64,000 nucleotides of DNA from assembly GCF_003337275.1 (NCBI RefSeq), contig NZ_QPJQ01000003.1, positions 124,001-188,000 of the forward strand, written 5' to 3'. The translations under genes and the position numbers were made by a program. Under the pieces are notes generated by a model. The model worked only from the letters and a program-made list of their open reading frames with translations, was not told the DNA's origin and did no database searches. The stretch is from Marinomonas foliarum. Lineage in GTDB: Bacteria > Pseudomonadota > Gammaproteobacteria > Pseudomonadales > Marinomonadaceae. Positions 17,661 through 26,784 of this stretch are shown one piece after another. Position 1 is the first letter of the stretch, and each line of letters opens with the position of its first letter.

Positions 17661-18485
17661 ATGAGTTTTGATTTCGAATTGATACTGGCGATTGCGTTTT
17701 TAGTAACCGGTGTTTTTTGGGTTTACGACCGCATTGTATACTTTCCAAAGCGCAAACGCGTACTGGCGAACATGGCGACAGAGGCGCGAAGTGCTTTAGG
17801 CAAAGAAGCACAGCAGCGCTTGGCTGAAACGCCTAAGTTTGTTGTAGAGGTTAAGTCTTACTTTGTCATTATTGCGATTATTTTTGGTCTGCGCTCTTTT
17901 GTTGTCGAACCTTTTCAAATTCCATCTGGTTCTATGTTGCCAACTTTGAAAATTGGCGACTTTATTCTAGTGAATAAATTTGACTATGGTTTGCGTTTAC
18001 CGGTTTTGAATACCACTATTATTCCAACAACAGAGCCAAAGCGTGGTGATGTAGTGGTTTTTAAGTATCCGCTAAAACCTGATTTAAACTATATTAAACG
18101 TTTGGTCGGTCTTCCTGGGGATCAGGTGAGTTACCGTAATAAAATATTAACGGTAAATGGCCAACAAGTAAGCAAAGACCTTTTGGCAAAACTGTCAATA
18201 TCGTTAAACCCAAATCAAGAGCCAGTGGAGCTGTTCTCTGAGAACTTGGGCGGTGTGGAGCATGAGGTTTATAACAGCTATCGATTTACACCTCATGAAG
18301 GGGAGTGGACGGTTCCTGAAGGTCATTACTTTGTAATGGGAGATAATCGAGATAATAGTGCAGACAGCCGATTCTGGGGCTTTGTTCCTGATGAAAACAT
18401 GAAAGGCCGCGCTTTTTACGTGTGGCTGCATTGGGATGAGTTTTTCAGTATTCCAAGCTTTAAAAATAACGGTTTGATTGAATAA
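17661..18485 (+). CDS. lepB: signal peptidase I
   Basis: A 274-residue inner-membrane serine protease that removes signal peptides from exported proteins. Two membrane segments lie near residues 5-27 and 64-82. The catalytic serine is S91 in IPSGSMLPT and the general-base lysine is K146 in NYIKRLVGLPGD, the same numbering as E. coli LepB. The conserved GDNRDNSADSRFWG box follows near residue 227. It is shorter than the E. coli enzyme by about 50 residues, mostly in the periplasmic insert. It lies 18 bases upstream of rnc. Confidence 0.97.
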   Translation: MSFDFELILAIAFLVTGVFWVYDRIVYFPKRKRVLANMATEARSALGKEAQQRLAETPKFVVEVKSYFVIIAIIFGLRSFVVEPFQIPSGSMLPTLKIGDFILVNKFDYGLRLPVLNTTIIPTTEPKRGDVVVFKYPLKPDLNYIKRLVGLPGDQVSYRNKILTVNGQQVSKDLLAKLSISLNPNQEPVELFSENLGGVEHEVYNSYRFTPHEGEWTVPEGHYFVMGDNRDNSADSRFWGFVPDENMKGRAFYVWLHWDEFFSIPSFKNNGLIE

Positions 18486-18503
18486 GTATTTTTTGGAGAA
18501 ATT

Positions 18504-19187
18504 TTGAGTTCATTGTATCAGAAGCTGAGTCGGCGAATAGGTTACTTTTTTGCCGACCTTGGACTGCTTGAGCTGGCGCTAACGCATCGTAGTTTTGGTG
18601 GGAAAAATAATGAGCGCCTTGAATTTTTAGGTGACTCGATTCTTAACTATGTGATCGCTGAAGACCTATTTCATCGTTTTCCAAAAGCCAAGGAAGGTGA
18701 GTTGAGCCGCTTACGTGCTTCTTTAGTGAAAGGCGACACGCTAGCTGAACTCGCTCGCGAATTTCAACTAGGTGATTATTTAAAGCTGGGGGCTGGCGAA
18801 TTAAAAAGTGGCGGCTTTAGACGTGACTCTATTTTGGCGGATACGGTAGAAGGTATTATTGGCGCCATGTATTTAGATGCGGGCATGGATGTTTGTCGAG
18901 AACATATTTTGTCATGGTACAAGGAGCGTTTAGACGCGACATCTTTGAAGATCGTTACTAAAGATGCAAAAACGCGCCTACAAGAGTATTTACAAGCTCG
19001 TAAGCACGCTTTGCCTCAGTATGATGTGGTAGACATTGTCGGTGAACCACATGACCAGACGTTTCATGTTCACTGTTATATAGAACTCTGTGAAGACGCT
19101 ATTGAAGGGAAAGGCAATAGTCGCCGTATAGCGGAGCAAAATGCCGCTTCAAAAGCACTGAAACAATTGGAAAAGAAAGATGTCTGA
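18504..19187 (+). CDS. rnc: ribonuclease III
   Basis: A 227-residue endonuclease for double-stranded RNA, used in rRNA processing and mRNA decay. The signature [15 protein letters not shown] is near residues 37-51, with metal-binding acidic residues again near 114 ([13 protein letters not shown]). A double-stranded RNA-binding domain follows ([18 protein letters not shown] ... [12 protein letters not shown]). Translation starts at TTG 18504 behind GGAGAA. The last eight bases overlap the start of era, implying coupled translation. Confidence 0.97.
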   Translation: MSSLYQKLSRRIGYFFADLGLLELALTHRSFGGKNNERLEFLGDSILNYVIAEDLFHRFPKAKEGELSRLRASLVKGDTLAELAREFQLGDYLKLGAGELKSGGFRRDSILADTVEGIIGAMYLDAGMDVCREHILSWYKERLDATSLKIVTKDAKTRLQEYLQARKHALPQYDVVDIVGEPHDQTFHVHCYIELCEDAIEGKGNSRRIAEQNAASKALKQLEKKDV

Positions 19188-20082
19188 GGTTGAAATTACA
19201 CACTGTGGTTATATTGCTATTGTTGGTCGCCCTAATGTGGGTAAATCAACGTTACTTAACCATATCTTGGGTCAAAAATTGTCGATTACGTCTCGTAAGC
19301 CGCAAACGACACGTGACCAAATTCTTGGTGTAAAAACAGAAGGGCATGTTCAAGCTATCTATGTTGATACGCCTGGATTACATATCGGTGAAGCTAAAGC
19401 CATAAACCGAATTATGAATAAAACTGCTGCGGCCGCTTTGAAAGACGTCGATGTTGTGTTGTTTGTTATTGATGCTGACCGTTGGACCGAAGAAGATGAA
19501 TCTGTTCTTCAGAAGGTGAAGCATGCACGTTGCCCGGTTATTTTAGTGGTAAATAAGGTTGATCAATTAGATCAAAAAGAAAGCCTATTGCCGCGTTTGG
19601 CGAATTTATCTGATCGAATGAATTTTGCGCAAATAGTGCCTATATCGGCGCTTCGTAATAATAACCTTGACCGTTTAGAGCGTTTGGTTGAGAGCTATAT
19701 TCCAGAAGGTACACAATTTTACCCAGAAGATCAGATTACCAATCGTAGCTCACGCTTTTTAGCGGCAGAAATAGTGCGAGAGAAAATTACTCGTCAGCTC
19801 GGTCAAGAAGTGCCATACGAAGTTGCTGTGCAAATTGAAGAGTTTGTTTTTGAAGAGTCCGCTATTCATATTAGTGCGCTAATTTTGGTTGAGAGAAATG
19901 GTCAAAAACGCATTATTATCGGTGACCGTGGTGAAAAAATTAAGTTAATTGGCAAAGAAGCGCGTATTGATATGGAGAACCTGTTTCAACATAAAGTAAT
20001 GTTGAATCTCTGGATCAAGATTCGTTCAGGCTGGTCTGATGATGAGCGTGCGTTAGCCAGTTTAGGCTATCAGGAAGAGTAA
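19180..20082 (+). CDS. era: GTPase Era
   Basis: A 300-residue GTPase that binds 16S rRNA and helps 30S subunit maturation. The GTPase domain has GRPNVGKST near residue 15, the switch TTRDQ, DTPGLH and NKVD; the C-terminal half is a KH RNA-binding domain with [23 protein letters not shown]. It overlaps rnc by eight bases and precedes recO by five, so the three are probably co-transcribed and translationally coupled. Confidence 0.98.
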   Translation: MSEVEITHCGYIAIVGRPNVGKSTLLNHILGQKLSITSRKPQTTRDQILGVKTEGHVQAIYVDTPGLHIGEAKAINRIMNKTAAAALKDVDVVLFVIDADRWTEEDESVLQKVKHARCPVILVVNKVDQLDQKESLLPRLANLSDRMNFAQIVPISALRNNNLDRLERLVESYIPEGTQFYPEDQITNRSSRFLAAEIVREKITRQLGQEVPYEVAVQIEEFVFEESAIHISALILVERNGQKRIIIGDRGEKIKLIGKEARIDMENLFQHKVMLNLWIKIRSGWSDDERALASLGYQEE

Positions 20083-20087
20083 TTCCG

Positions 20088-20831
20088 ATGCGCGCATCAG
20101 CGTATGTTATCCACACCCGTCCTTTTCAAGACAATAAAATATTGCTCGATGTATTAACGCTTGAGCAAGGTTTGGTGAGAGGGGTTTGGCGATTACCTAA
20201 AAAAGAGGCTCGGGTCATACCTGGGCCTTTTTTGTGTTATGAAATGGAGTTTTCTGGTCGCAGCGATTTAAAAACAGTGAAAAGTTTAGAGTCTCTTACG
20301 TCTGCTTCTTCTCTTGAAGGTTTGCCTTTGTACGCAGCTCTATATATTCATGAATTGTTAGAAAAACTACTACCAATTAATCTTCCTTTGCCTGATGTGT
20401 ATGAGCTTTATAAATGGCTTATTGAAAGTTTGTACACAGGGGCTCCTATAGCACCTTTGTTACGACGTTTTGAGGTAGGGTTGTTCTCTGAATTGGGGGT
20501 TGCTATCAATATGCTTTCTACAAGCCGTGGAGAATTGATAGACGCAAATCAGTTGTATCAGTTTCATTATAAGTTTGGCTTGCGCCCATACCATGGTGAG
20601 ATACCAAAACTCATGCCAATGCTGTTTGTCGAAGGGCAAGTCGCGCTTAATTATCAAGCGGGTAAGTGGATGGATAAGCAGGTATTAAGTCTCGCTAAGG
20701 AATTGCACCGTGGTTGGTTGGATAGTTTGTTAAATGGTAAACCTGTCGTTGCGAGGCGTTTATTGCCAAAACAGCCCTTCCAAGGGGAGCGGCATTTAGG
20801 TGTGCCAATTTTTCGTGCGTTGAAAGTTTGA
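20088..20831 (+). CDS. recO: DNA repair protein RecO
   Basis: A 247-residue protein of typical RecO length. The N-terminal OB-fold domain starts RASAYVIHTRPFQDNKILLDVLT, followed by the helical region LYIHELLEKLLP and a C-terminal LRRFEVGLFSELG segment. RecO works with RecR to load RecA onto SSB-coated gaps. As in many gammaproteobacteria there is no obvious cysteine zinc site. It follows era by five bases and precedes acpS; in enterobacteria and many relatives pdxJ lies between recO and acpS. Confidence 0.93.
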   Translation: MRASAYVIHTRPFQDNKILLDVLTLEQGLVRGVWRLPKKEARVIPGPFLCYEMEFSGRSDLKTVKSLESLTSASSLEGLPLYAALYIHELLEKLLPINLPLPDVYELYKWLIESLYTGAPIAPLLRRFEVGLFSELGVAINMLSTSRGELIDANQLYQFHYKFGLRPYHGEIPKLMPMLFVEGQVALNYQAGKWMDKQVLSLAKELHRGWLDSLLNGKPVVARRLLPKQPFQGERHLGVPIFRALKV

Positions 20832-20852
20832 GTTGATTTGAGAGGTTGTCAC

Positions 20853-21239
20853 TTGATTATTGGTGTTGGAACTGACCTGGTAGAAATTGCTCGTATTGCG
20901 AAGTCTATCGCGCGTTTGGGAGAGCGTTTTATTGATCGTATCCTGACCGAAGACGAGAAAAAATGCTGGCAAGGCATTGCCAATGAAGATAAGGCTATCG
21001 CATATGTTGCGAAACGTTTTGCTGCGAAAGAAGCTGCAGTGAAAGCGTTAGGGACGGGGATTGGTTCAGGGGTGAGCTTCCAGCACTTTAGTGTAATGAA
21101 TTTGCCTACAGGACAGCCAATTCTCATCGTTGATGATGTCATTTCTTCCCGTTATGATTTTTCTGTTTCGTGGCATTTGAGCTTAACGGATGAAAAGGCT
21201 TATGCTCAGGCCTTTGTGGTGCTTGAATCTAAGGATTGA
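20853..21239 (+). CDS. acpS: holo-[acyl-carrier-protein] synthase
   Basis: A 128-residue phosphopantetheinyl transferase that activates ACP from coenzyme A. The metal-binding GVGTDLVEI motif is near residue 4 and the second motif KRFAAKEAAVKALGTGI near residue 57, with the LSLTDEKAYAQAFVV strand at the end. I chose TTG 20853 because AGAGG lies seven bases upstream and the product then begins at the family's usual IIGVGTD; an in-frame TTG at 20838 would add five residues. The 3' end overlaps the convergent barA gene by 34 bases. Confidence 0.95.
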   Translation: MIIGVGTDLVEIARIAKSIARLGERFIDRILTEDEKKCWQGIANEDKAIAYVAKRFAAKEAAVKALGTGIGSGVSFQHFSVMNLPTGQPILIVDDVISSRYDFSVSWHLSLTDEKAYAQAFVVLESKD

Positions 21240-24019
21240 GTCCAAGGGATAAGCTGACGATGAGCTAGTAGTTCATCGATGGCTTCTACAAAGTCTTCGG
21301 TGACGCCCTCGGCGTCTTCCATTCCAAGTTCTTTCAAATGAGTTTCTAGAAAATTTGCATTGCGTGCAATATTAACTGTGCCAGTGTATTTTGAGGCGCC
21401 GTGTATTCTGTGAACCACTTCAATCAGTTTTTTGGTGTCTTTGTTTTCTAAGTGATGCTTAATCAGCTTCTTCTCCGCGCTGAGTGAGTCCGCCAACATA
21501 TCAAACATCTCTTTTGCGATCTCTTCTTTGCCGTCCACAATGGACAGGGCTTTTTCTAAGTCAAAAATGCCAATCAGCTTAGCATTAACCTGATCTTGAA
21601 AAGAGTCTGTGTTGGCGCACCATTTTTCGATCGTACTAATCAGCACGTCTTCGTCAATAGGTTTGGTTAGGTAGGCATTCATGCCACTGCTGAGCATCTG
21701 TTGCTGCTCTGACCCCAGCGCATGTGCTGTTAGAGCAATAATAGGTGTATTTTTATAGGCATTTAGTTGCCTTAGGTGCTGGGTTGCTTCCATACCATCC
21801 ATTTCTGGCATTTGAATGTCCATAAAAATTAGGTCGAAGTGTTTATTCATCGCCAGATCTATAGCCTGTTGTCCGCTGTAGGCCAAAGTGACCTCTAGGC
21901 CTATTGGTATCAGCCAATGGTTAAGTAATTGTAGATTGATCGGCGAGTCATCAACGGCGAGCACACTAAGGCCTTTAATTTTTTCTCGCTGTGCGCCGAT
22001 TTTCTGGGGCTGAGGAGTCGTGACCGGACTCATTCCTAAGTGCTGAAGAGCATGATAAAGACGATCATGGCTGATTGGCTTTAGCAGAACATCACTGCAA
22101 ATGTCCTTCAGGTCTGGGTAATGTGTAATCTGTCCCGGTGGCTGGATCATTAGTATGCAAGGTATGGAGAATTGTTGTGTTGAATACATGATGAGCTCTC
22201 GAATTTCGCAAATACTTTGCTCGTTTGGTATAACGCTTAATAAAATAGCATCGATTTTGTCATGTTGTTTGTTTAATAAGGCAACGGTTTGTTCAACATC
22301 TGAACATGTACTGCAAGTCACCCCGATACTGTTTAGGTAGTTGTTCAAATAACTTTTATAGGTGGAGCTAGGTTCGAGTATAAGGGTATGAAGTTCGAGA
22401 GGGGTGGGGTCGCTTTTGATTTTGGTTGATTTCTTAAGTGTGATCGTGAAGCGGAAGGTCGAGCCAATACTTGGGTCACTGCTTATTTCAATTTTGCCGT
22501 TCATTTGTTCAACAAGTTTTTTGGTTATCACTAATCCCAACCCTGTTCCGCCAAACTGCCTTGTAGTGCTGGTGTCGACTTGGGAAAAAGGTTTAAACAA
22601 ACGATGAATCTTGTTTTCTGCGATGCCAATACCTGTATCGATAATTTGAAATGACAGACTGATATCTTGATCATTCTCAGTAGCGATAGCAACGCGGGTT
22701 CTTACGGAACCTTGATGCGTGAACTTAATTGCGTTGCCGATCAAGTTGGTTATAATTTGACGTACTCGAGTGCTGTCGCCAATAAACCATTCCGGTACAT
22801 CCAGCCCAAACTCAGGGACTAGATCAATTTGTTTTTCCTTGCTGAGCAAGTTGATACTTAATGTCTGGTAAACATCGTCTATCAAGGTTTTAAGGTTAAA
22901 GTGATTACTTTCTAAGCTTAATTTCCCTGCTTCAATTTTAGAAAAGTCTAAAATATCACCAATAATGGCCAGTAGACTGTTGGTGGATTGCTCAATCGTG
23001 TCAACGTAGAGGCGGTGTTGGGGATCCGTAATGTCTTTTTGCAGTGTTTTTGTATACCCTAGAATAGCGTTTAGAGGGGTTCTTACCTCATGACTTATGT
23101 TGGCTAAAAATTGCGACTTTAAACGATTTGATTCCATAGCTTCGCGGTTTGCTATGTGCAGCTGTGCACTTTTTTCTTCCATGCTATCCAGGCTACGACG
23201 AATGTCTTCTGTTGACTGCTCTATACCTGAAACCAACTCTTCATTATGGTATTCCAGCCTTTCTGTTAAATCGAGCAAGTCTCTTTGGATCGAGGTATAT
23301 TCTGCTGGCAGTTTCATCAACTTAGCGGTGGAGAATTGGCCTTTAACCAGTTTGCCTAATACAGAAGCCAGTTTGTTAATTGGTTGGGTCAGTGTTTTTG
23401 AAGTATGAAACGCGCATAAGATCATGGCGATGTTAAAAAGCAGAAAAGTGAAAATGACCAAGCTAGAGTATTGATACTTTTCTAATCGCAGAGAAGCTTT
23501 ATTCGATTCAATTTTGACCCACCCAATTAAGCTTCGCTGATCTTGCGTATTGAAAGGGTCTGTTTGACTGTTAAAAATACCGTCGAGAGAGTTACTTGTA
23601 TAGTGGATGGCGGTAATAGATTCGAGACGGTCATCATATTCTGTTATTTCATTCTTTTCTGGAAAAAAAGGTCTGTCCTGAGTTGATGCATTGCCTAATT
23701 CTGCAATGATTTTTTGTTCGCTGTTGAAGAGTTGTACGCTGCTTATGTTTGGATTGTTTAGCGCGTTTTGTAAGATCCGATACATCATATTTTGGTCGGA
23801 AAACACAATCGCGTAGGCGCTGGTTATTGAGACTTGTTCTGTAATGTGACGCGATTGCTCGTGTAGGTTCCGATTTAAATCACTAAAGCGTGTCGATAGT
23901 AAGAAGATGGCAACCAGCAAAGAGACAATGAATGCGGGAGTGAATAATACCCAAAATAACTTACTATTTAGGCTCAGTGAGGAGACGTTAACAAAAGGGG
24001 TTTTCATTGTGAGAGCCAT
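21206..24019 (-). CDS. barA: BarA-type hybrid sensor histidine kinase
   Basis: A 937-residue tripartite kinase. Two membrane segments flank a periplasmic domain (about 18-190), then come HAMP, a HisKA domain with the phosphorylatable H in ANISHEVRTPLNA, a HATPase domain (FGGTGLGL), a receiver-like domain lacking a clear phosphorylatable aspartate, a full receiver with LIFMDIQMPEMDG, and a C-terminal HPt domain with VHRIHGASKYTG. This is the BarA/GacS architecture that phosphorylates UvrY/GacA and so controls Csr small RNAs; the partner regulator is not here. It lies beside cysM-rlmD-relA, as barA lies beside rlmD-relA in enterobacteria. Confidence 0.92.
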   Translation of the reverse strand: MALTMKTPFVNVSSLSLNSKLFWVLFTPAFIVSLLVAIFLLSTRFSDLNRNLHEQSRHITEQVSITSAYAIVFSDQNMMYRILQNALNNPNISSVQLFNSEQKIIAELGNASTQDRPFFPEKNEITEYDDRLESITAIHYTSNSLDGIFNSQTDPFNTQDQRSLIGWVKIESNKASLRLEKYQYSSLVIFTFLLFNIAMILCAFHTSKTLTQPINKLASVLGKLVKGQFSTAKLMKLPAEYTSIQRDLLDLTERLEYHNEELVSGIEQSTEDIRRSLDSMEEKSAQLHIANREAMESNRLKSQFLANISHEVRTPLNAILGYTKTLQKDITDPQHRLYVDTIEQSTNSLLAIIGDILDFSKIEAGKLSLESNHFNLKTLIDDVYQTLSINLLSKEKQIDLVPEFGLDVPEWFIGDSTRVRQIITNLIGNAIKFTHQGSVRTRVAIATENDQDISLSFQIIDTGIGIAENKIHRLFKPFSQVDTSTTRQFGGTGLGLVITKKLVEQMNGKIEISSDPSIGSTFRFTITLKKSTKIKSDPTPLELHTLILEPSSTYKSYLNNYLNSIGVTCSTCSDVEQTVALLNKQHDKIDAILLSVIPNEQSICEIRELIMYSTQQFSIPCILMIQPPGQITHYPDLKDICSDVLLKPISHDRLYHALQHLGMSPVTTPQPQKIGAQREKIKGLSVLAVDDSPINLQLLNHWLIPIGLEVTLAYSGQQAIDLAMNKHFDLIFMDIQMPEMDGMEATQHLRQLNAYKNTPIIALTAHALGSEQQQMLSSGMNAYLTKPIDEDVLISTIEKWCANTDSFQDQVNAKLIGIFDLEKALSIVDGKEEIAKEMFDMLADSLSAEKKLIKHHLENKDTKKLIEVVHRIHGASKYTGTVNIARNANFLETHLKELGMEDAEGVTEDFVEAIDELLAHRQLIPWTQSLDSSTTKA

Positions 24020-24031
24020 CGCTATAGAAGA

Positions 24032-24256
24032 TTAGTAGCATGCTAAGCTGCCTTGTTTTTTACGTGTGCCACATTCTTTTTCATAGTTTTCACATGTCTT
24101 TATATCATCACTGGACGCGGAGTCGAGGTAAGCACATGCTCGCCAAGCTTTACGCAGTTCTGCGTTGCTTAGCTCTGAAAAATCTTCTGCTGGCTTGTCA
24201 CAACTGCTTATTATTAGCGATAAAAAAAGCATTGTGAAAAAGCGTGTAGAGCGCAT
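24032..24256 (-). CDS. small predicted lipoprotein
   Basis: A 74-residue protein with a short lipoprotein signal ending in IISSC, so the mature chain should begin at lipidated Cys19. After it come four more cysteines (RACAY, KTCEN, KECGT, LACY), which could form two disulfides in the periplasm. I do not recognise the family. It ends 12 bases before barA on the same strand and may share its transcript, which would make it a candidate accessory to BarA signalling; that is inference from position only. Confidence 0.6.
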   Translation of the reverse strand: MRSTRFFTMLFLSLIISSCDKPAEDFSELSNAELRKAWRACAYLDSASSDDIKTCENYEKECGTRKKQGSLACY

Positions 24257-24294
24257 ATGGTTAGTCCAGACGGAGTGTAAGCACCAGATTTTAC

Positions 24295-24310
24295 CTACCT
24301 AAAAAGGTAG
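24295..24310. repeat. short inverted repeat upstream of cysM
   Basis: CTACCT and AGGTAG flank AAAA in the divergent spacer between the lipoprotein gene and cysM. It could be an operator for either gene or a small hairpin; a T-rich tract follows but not immediately. Confidence 0.4.
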
Positions 24311-24436
24311 AGTAACCTGTTTTATTTTTCAAAATGAGAAACTGACACTAAGTTTATAACGCTTTCTTATTGTACTGTTGGGCGTAAGTGGTCTTAAATA
24401 GGCCTAATGCGTTAAGTTTCATTCCCTAAGTCATCA

Positions 24437-25348
24437 ATGTCAATGAAGTTTTTTATGATCCAATACCCTAGCATCGAGTCCTTAATTGGACAAACTCCTC
24501 TGGTTCGCTTACAGCGTATCAACCCAAACCCGAGTAATACCATTTTATTAAAGCTTGAAGGCCAAAACCCGGCAGGGTCAGTAAAAGATCGCCCTGCATT
24601 AAATATGATACTTCAAGCTGAACTTCGCGGTGACATCAAGCCCGGTGACAGTTTAATCGAGGCGACAAGTGGTAATACAGGGATTGCTTTGGCCATGGCT
24701 GCGGCAATCAAGGGCTATAAAATGCACCTGATCATGCCGGATAACATGAGCCAAGAACGAAAGTCTGCAATGACGGCTTATGGTGCCATATTGCATTTGG
24801 TGACAAAAGAGGAGGGCATGGAAAGGGCCCGCGACCTTGCCCAAGAGATGCAAGAACAAGGTGTTGGTGTCGTCTTGAACCAGTTTGCTAATCAAGACAA
24901 CCCTAATGCGCACTACCTAACCACAGGGCCTGAAATTTGGCAGCAAACACAAGGAACGATAACGCACTTTGTTAGCTCGATGGGGACTACTGGTACCATT
25001 ATGGGGGTATCGCATTATTTGAAAGAGCAGAATAAAGAAATTCAAATTGTTGGTCTTCAGCCCCAAGACGGTTCGAGTATCCCAGGGATTCGTCGTTGGC
25101 CAAAAGAGTATTTGCCTTCGATATTTGACGACAGCAGAGTGGATACTGTGATGGATGTGTCGCAAGACGCTGCGGAAACAACAATGCGCCGTTTAGCGAA
25201 AGAAGAAGGTATTTTTTGTGGTGTTTCTTCAGGTGGCTCTGTGGCAATGGCGATAGAATTGTCTAAACAGTTGAGTGATGCCGTTATCGTCGCGATTGTA
25301 TGTGACCGTGGAGATCGCTACCTTTCAACGGGCGTGTTTGATGGCTGA
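24437..25348 (+). CDS. cysM: cysteine synthase B
   Basis: A 303-residue PLP enzyme that makes cysteine (or S-sulfocysteine) from O-acetylserine. The PLP lysine is in NPAGSVKDRPA, the substrate-binding loop is EATSGNTGIALA, and the phosphate loop is SSMGTTGTIMG. The insertion QPQDGSSIPGIRRW is typical of CysM rather than CysK. Start options are ATG 24437, 24443 and 24455; I kept the first. It opens the conserved cysM-rlmD-relA-mazG run. Confidence 0.95.
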   Translation: MSMKFFMIQYPSIESLIGQTPLVRLQRINPNPSNTILLKLEGQNPAGSVKDRPALNMILQAELRGDIKPGDSLIEATSGNTGIALAMAAAIKGYKMHLIMPDNMSQERKSAMTAYGAILHLVTKEEGMERARDLAQEMQEQGVGVVLNQFANQDNPNAHYLTTGPEIWQQTQGTITHFVSSMGTTGTIMGVSHYLKEQNKEIQIVGLQPQDGSSIPGIRRWPKEYLPSIFDDSRVDTVMDVSQDAAETTMRRLAKEEGIFCGVSSGGSVAMAIELSKQLSDAVIVAIVCDRGDRYLSTGVFDG

Positions 25349-25451
25349 GTGATCAATGGCTATTAAGGCTCGCTTTCGCGTACAGTTCTACTAATAGATG
25401 AGATAGAATGGGGGGGCGTTTATCCTATACTCAGGAACAAGAGAGCCTCCT

Positions 25452-26768
25452 TTGAGAAGAAGAACATCCCCTCGTCGAATAACCAAACCCCATGTGATGG
25501 GGCCTGTGCAGACCTATCATGTAGAAGGTATCACTCATGAAGCCAAAGGTGTTGCCCGTCTAGATGGCAAAGTTACCTTTATTGAAGGGGCTTTGCCTGG
25601 TGAATCAGTGACTGCACAAGTGATTAAAGCGGGGCGTCGTTTTGATGAAGCCGTTTTACATTCCATTATCGAGCCAAGCGACTACCGAGTTGATCCTGTC
25701 TGCCCACACTTTTCTATTTGTGGCGGTTGTAGCTTTCAGCATTTAACTGATGAGAGGCAATTAGCTGCAAAAACTGATTGGTTGCAAGGGCAGTTGCGTA
25801 AAGTCGTTACGACTCAAAACTTTGAACCTCTTTCGGATGTCTCTACACAATATCGCCGCCGAGCCCGCATAGCCATTGATCAAAAAAAAGGTGTGGTGGC
25901 GATGGGCTTTCGTGGAAAGTCTTCAAGCGATATCGTTTCGATCGATCAATGTGTTGTTCTTACCCCCCCTTTGCAAAAAACCTTTCAGTCGCTAAAAAAT
26001 GCCTTGTTGCAAAATGAACTAGCAGGTTTGCTTGGGCATATTGAGTTATTAGAAGATACAAAAGGTATATCAGTTTTGTTTCGATTGAACTTTGACGTGA
26101 CTGATGTGCTCAAAGAAGCATGGGAAAGCTGGGCGCAAAAAGATCAAGTTACTCTATATTGGCAAGCACCAAAAGCGAGCAAGGCTGAGGTGTCATTAGA
26201 AAAAATGCGTCATTATGAGCTTGGCGGGTTGAAATTGAATTATCACCCTCAAGATTTTATCCAGGTAAATGCCGCGATGAATCAGAAAATGGTGACGCAA
26301 GCAATTGATTGGCTGATGTTAAATAATCAAGATATTGTGTTGGATTTATTTTGTGGAGTGGGGAACTTTTCGTTGCCATTGGCTCAGCATGCGCAAAAAG
26401 TCATTGGCGTTGAAGTACAAGCTTCTATGGTAGAAGCTGCGCGTCAAAATGCGCAACGTAATGGACTGGATAATGTCGCATTTGTTGCTGCAGACTTGAC
26501 TCAGCCAGTTGAAAATGGGCTTATTAACAAACAAATAACAAAAGTGCTGCTTGATCCTCCTCGTGCGGGAGCATTTGAATTCTTAGACAGCATAATAAAA
26601 ATTGCACCAATACAAATATTGTATGTTTCTTGCAATGCTTCTACTTTAGCAAGGGATGCCGAATATCTAGTTGCAAAAGGATATCGTGTTTTGCGAGTTA
26701 GTTTGATGGATATGTTTCCGCAAACTTCCCATGTTGAGACGATGATGTTGTTGCAAAAAAAGAAGTAA
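25452..26768 (+). CDS. rlmD: 23S rRNA (uracil-1939-C5)-methyltransferase
   Basis: A 438-residue RumA/RlmD enzyme. An N-terminal TRAM domain (about 17-75) is followed by a [4Fe-4S] site with C84, C90, C93 and C167, then a SAM-binding methyltransferase domain with DLFCGVGNFSLPL and the catalytic DPPRAG. The nucleophile motif reads YVSCNASTLARD, where most members have SCNPATLARD; the cysteine itself is kept. Translation probably starts at TTG 25452 with GAGAG upstream. It is followed by relA after 16 bases. Confidence 0.95.
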   Translation: MRRRTSPRRITKPHVMGPVQTYHVEGITHEAKGVARLDGKVTFIEGALPGESVTAQVIKAGRRFDEAVLHSIIEPSDYRVDPVCPHFSICGGCSFQHLTDERQLAAKTDWLQGQLRKVVTTQNFEPLSDVSTQYRRRARIAIDQKKGVVAMGFRGKSSSDIVSIDQCVVLTPPLQKTFQSLKNALLQNELAGLLGHIELLEDTKGISVLFRLNFDVTDVLKEAWESWAQKDQVTLYWQAPKASKAEVSLEKMRHYELGGLKLNYHPQDFIQVNAAMNQKMVTQAIDWLMLNNQDIVLDLFCGVGNFSLPLAQHAQKVIGVEVQASMVEAARQNAQRNGLDNVAFVAADLTQPVENGLINKQITKVLLDPPRAGAFEFLDSIIKIAPIQILYVSCNASTLARDAEYLVAKGYRVLRVSLMDMFPQTSHVETMMLLQKKK

Positions 26769-26784
26769 CTTGAAGGGCGGATAA

